Source of the DNA: Closterium sp. NIES-65
Lineage: Eukaryota; Streptophyta; Zygnematophyceae; Desmidiales; Closteriaceae
Length of the DNA stretch: 64,000 nt
Assembly: GCA_948144175.1 (NCBI GenBank)
Contig: CANXME010002568.1
Span: 1,859,001-1,923,000, forward strand
Direction: 5' to 3'
Part shown: one piece after another, positions 61,708-64,000 of the stretch
How the letters are laid out: every line of letters begins with the position of its first letter
Numbering within the stretch: the first letter of the stretch is position 1
Made by a program: the position numbers and the translations under genes
Notes under the pieces: model-generated
Told to the model about the DNA's origin: nothing
What the model saw: only the letters and a program-made list of their open reading frames with translations
The model's database searches: none

Positions 61708-62095
61708 TGTGAGGATCTAGGATCGAGTTCAGAAAAGAGAATGAGAATTGAGTCGAATTGAATTGAATTGAATGTCCACCTGGGTACAACACGAGGCTAC
61801 ATATAGGCTTGACACAAGGCCCCGTAACCAGGTGTTACGCGAAGGTTCTGCGGGTCGTGAAGCGTCCCGAACATATCCTTACCGAATTCGGTAGAAGGCA
61901 ATTCGGTGGCAACCGAAAAGCCAGAATTCGGTGCACGCAACCTAGCTCGGTGCTATAACTATAATAAAATATAGAAAAGCACCTAGCCTAGGAAATCAAG
62001 CAATTCATGCATGCATATGATTATCCTATGCTAGAAATAGCATGATAAATTAGAGGCAAGCAAGCATAGCTGGCATAAGCCGTCGTACTCTCACA
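61708..62095 (-). repeat. Gypsy-1 5' LTR (388 bp)
   Basis: On the minus strand it starts TGTGAGAGTACGACGG and ends CTAGATCCTCACA. It contains TATATGTAGCC-type and GAATTCGGTAGAAGG (plus strand) elements; a related copy is the solo LTR at 29197-29550 in the opposite orientation. Confidence 0.87.
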
Positions 62096-62820
62096 TTCGC
62101 CGCCCACCTCTTGTAGTGATAAATCCACGAGGTGTATTGCCTCAACGTGCTGTTCCTCTCCACGATTTGCAGGTAGCGTAGGGCGTCCAAGACGAGCACG
62201 TCGATGGGCGCGTACACCATATCTTCATCGACGAAGTCTGCCGCCCTCCACTGTTCGCGCGGCACCGACAAATTCTCCTGGTCGGCATCCTCGTCCTGTT
62301 CGAGCAGATCATCTATGTATTCAAGTTCCCGCCTAAGCCGTTCTTCCAAGGTGCGCTGACTAGTGCTACGCGGCGGACGCTCGTCGTTTTCGTCATCGCT
62401 TTCCTCCTCCTCCTCCTCCTCCTCCTCCTCCTCCTCCTCCTCCTCCTCCTCCTCCTCCTCCTCCTCCTCCTCCTCCTCCTCCTCCTCCTCCCCCCTATCC
62501 TCCTCCTCATCGACCTCAACCTGGTTTCCAGAGCCGGCCGGTGCCGACGAAGTTCCTGGCCGTCCATTTTGCGTCGGATTTTGTTTTATATTCTTGTTAA
62601 ACTCCCCGATCGGTGGTGGGGGAATGTCCTTGGTGAACTCCCCTTCTGGAATCTGCGTCAGCTTGTCAAGATCGTAGAGTAAGGGGAGCGTCTCTTCCTC
62701 GATAGATGTCGGACTGTGGTCGGTGGATGGTCTAGCGTCAGTCATGTCGACGTCGTCCATGTGGCAGCACGTATGTTGCTCTACCGTCGTCCGTGTGCGA
62801 TGCGGAGGTTGGTAAACCAA
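62096..62820 (-). pseudogene. acidic protein ORF interrupted by Gypsy-1; possible tyrosine-recombinase-type element
   Basis: Not firmly recognised. Minus-strand ORF from ATG 62820 (or ATG 62760, MDDVDMTDARPSTDHS) with an acidic region, a run of about 30 Glu encoded by a GAG/GAA microsatellite (plus 62402-62490), and a C-terminal VLDALRYLQIVERNSTLRQYTSWIYHYKRWA stretch. That pattern (TLRQY...W...W) resembles the N-terminal core-binding domain of tyrosine recombinases in Crypton/DIRS-like elements. The frame enters the Gypsy-1 LTR at 62095, so the protein is cut. A host gene is the alternative. Confidence 0.5.
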
Positions 62821-63014
62821 AGACGGTACTGAGTCACGGGTGTGGTGAACTCCCGGAGAGTTGCGCGGCGGTCTTCTTCGAATTCTCGGTCGAGTGAGTC
62901 TTACTCGGCTTCGACCTCGAGCCGTTCCAAATCCGCTTTGATGTCGGCGTCTACAGAGTCGGCGGGGGGTGGAATGGGTTGCGGCTGTTGGGCTCTAGGG
63001 CGACCTCTGGCCAT
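62781..63014 (-). pseudogene. short upstream ORF, MARGRPRAQQPQ-type
   Basis: ATG at 63014 gives MARGRPRAQQPQPIPPPADS, an acidic helix (DADIKADLERLEVEAE), an in-frame TAA at 62901-62903, then DREFEEDRRATLREFTTPVTQYRLWFTNLRIAHGRR to TAG at 62781. The AT-hook-like RGRP and the TQY...W pattern suggest a relation to the following ORF, possibly the same gene before a frameshift. No firm family assignment. Confidence 0.4.
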
Positions 63015-64000
63015 GCGTCGCCGACTCGCACCGATGTTTCGCTAAAACAGCAGACGTCGACGTCGACTACTACTGACCAAGTCGTCAACTGAGTAACCTA
63101 CAGGCGCGATGACAGACTGGCAGCTGAAAATTCTAAGTGCTCGAGAGAGCAGGAAGAAACGCAGGAACAGACATGGCAATGAGCAGGCCCGCACGGTCAC
63201 GGACGGGTATGGTCCTGAGCGACTCCGATGCTACCGCGCTTCACGCACACCCCTATGCTACTACCGCCGTGCATGTGTTCTCGCATAGGCGGCGCTCTGC
63301 CCGAAGTGCCACGTGCCAAGCATGGCTAATGTTACTTCGCGCTGCACCGAAGGGGCGTAAGCCAGGCCCTTTCCACGGTGGAATGGGCGTGTGTTACGTG
63401 GCTTGGGGCCGACATTGGCCTCTCAGTACCGAAATTACAGCATGCCGACCCGAATCTCTCAGGGTCCTGGATTTATTGAAGCCCACCGTGGCAGTCCTAG
63501 CGTGGGCGCCGATCGGCGCCGACTTACAATCGGCGCGCTTGATTGTTTCTTTTGGTTCATTGAACCTAGACAGTATTGAGATTGTGCCGGGTGGCTTGGT
63601 TGTGGGCCTTTGGATGAATTGGTCGACACCGACATCGCGTGCAACTCGCGATGCCACAGAACAGTTACATCCTGGACGGTCCGATTTTTGTCGCGTGGAT
63701 CGCGCTCTGACATTTTCAAAGGTGTGAACGTTTTCCCGCTTTGGGAAAATCACCGCTGGAGCGACGCGTGGCCACGACGGCCACGTCGTGGCAGCCTAGT
63801 ACACGGTGGGGACGGTTTGGATCCCTCCTATTGGTCCGCGTGGCGACCGTCGCGGCTTGACGTGGCGAGCTCTCCTATTTTGTCCGCTGAGATTTACTTA
63901 TCAGGAATCTCCCAGCGCAAACCTATGTCGTCGGATTGTCGACATTCCCGAGGGCTCCCGAGGCCCCTGGGACGCCATTTGGGCCCAGTTCGGAGCTCGG
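63015..64000. other. right-end sequence without recognised gene
   Basis: An open frame at 63137-63727 (plus) has no recognisable motif. Palindromes: GGCGCCGATCGGCGCC (63505-63520, perfect), TTTTCCC/GGGAAAA (63731-63749) and CCACGAC/GTCGTGG (63772-63791). These may be upstream sequence or an end of the minus-strand element at 62096-63014. Confidence 0.45.

Larger units (their letters stand above)
32900..62095 (-). mobile_element. Gypsy-1: Ty3/Gypsy element shattered by Copia insertions
   Basis: Minus-strand remains in order from the right: 5' LTR (61708-62095), leader, gag (61277-60600), a pre-RT segment (49327-48923), an RT segment (41575-41449) and RT-RNase H (33890 to about 32957). Joining the pieces across Copia-7 and Copia-6 and dropping one copy of each duplication gives continuous RT sequence ([13 protein letters not shown] and KIDLRG|GYHQIRV). 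Gag C-terminus and protease are missing at the Copia-8/-10 rearrangement. Integrase and 3' LTR are missing on the left, where truncated Copia-5 abuts. Confidence 0.88.

Noticed and set aside
62363-62677. Serine-rich ORF on the plus strand and Arg-rich ORF 62313-62567 on the minus strand
   Set aside because: Both are other frames of the GAG microsatellite in the acidic ORF at 62096-62820.

Overview
This window is a heterochromatin-like block built almost entirely of nested LTR retrotransposons from a eukaryote; I see no convincing single-copy host gene. The Copia primer-binding sites (TGGTATCAGAGC and close variants, complementary to the 3' end of initiator tRNA-Met) and the Osser/TNT1-like polyproteins suggest the green lineage. 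The very GC-rich Gag-Pol family with short LTRs makes a streptophyte alga my best guess, with low confidence in anything narrower.

Layout, left to right. 1-4731: 5' part of a minus-strand Copia (Copia-1) running off the left edge, inserted in an older minus-strand Copia (Copia-2, 4732 to about 8150). 8151-9233: AT-rich sequence with no recognisable gene. 9239-24314: a decayed plus-strand Copia (Copia-3; 357/358 bp LTRs, TSD CCTTC) that was split by a minus-strand Copia (Copia-4, 16515-23532, TSD AAAAC). 24826 to about 32880: a plus-strand Copia (Copia-5) carrying three later insertions: a tandem array of a miniature LTR element (TRIM, 27304-28357, TSD GGTCG), a Gypsy-type solo LTR (29197-29550), and an 824-bp solo LTR (30898-31721, TSD GACAC). 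About 32900-62095: a minus-strand Ty3/Gypsy element (Gypsy-1), shattered by Copia-6 (33891-41443, TSD ACCTC), Copia-7 (41576-48922, TSD ATGCG) and Copia-8 (from 49333). Copia-8 itself contains Copia-9 (51992-57414, TSD CTTCC), and it ends in an inverted LTR fragment (Copia-10, 60431-60599). 62096-63014: a minus-strand acidic ORF, possibly related to tyrosine-recombinase elements, into which Gypsy-1 inserted. 63015-64000: no gene recognised, several short palindromes.

Most boundaries rest on matching LTR pairs with TG...CA ends, exact 5-bp target-site duplications, and restoration of the interrupted reading frame when the insert is removed; for Gypsy-1 the RT frame rejoins perfectly across both Copia-6 and Copia-7. 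The youngest insertion is Copia-9: its two 131-bp LTRs are identical and it holds the only long intact coding frame in the window (1289 codons). That frame fuses Gag directly to RT-RNase H and lacks protease and integrase, so its mobility would depend on relatives.

The most unusual object is the TRIM array: five 142-bp LTRs separated by four short internal regions. Each LTR/primer-binding-site junction lies inside a tRNA-Glu/Gln-like sequence with well-formed A and B boxes. Shared features of the short-LTR Copia family are GC-rich tandem repeats in the leader, a donor-like GGTGAG just before the gag start, an atypical C-X13-C-X3/4-H-X4-C motif in place of a normal zinc knuckle, and a Gly/Ala-rich repeat linker between integrase and RT. 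Capsid-less members (Copia-1, -5, -8) and the protease/integrase-less Copia-9 look like complementary non-autonomous types.
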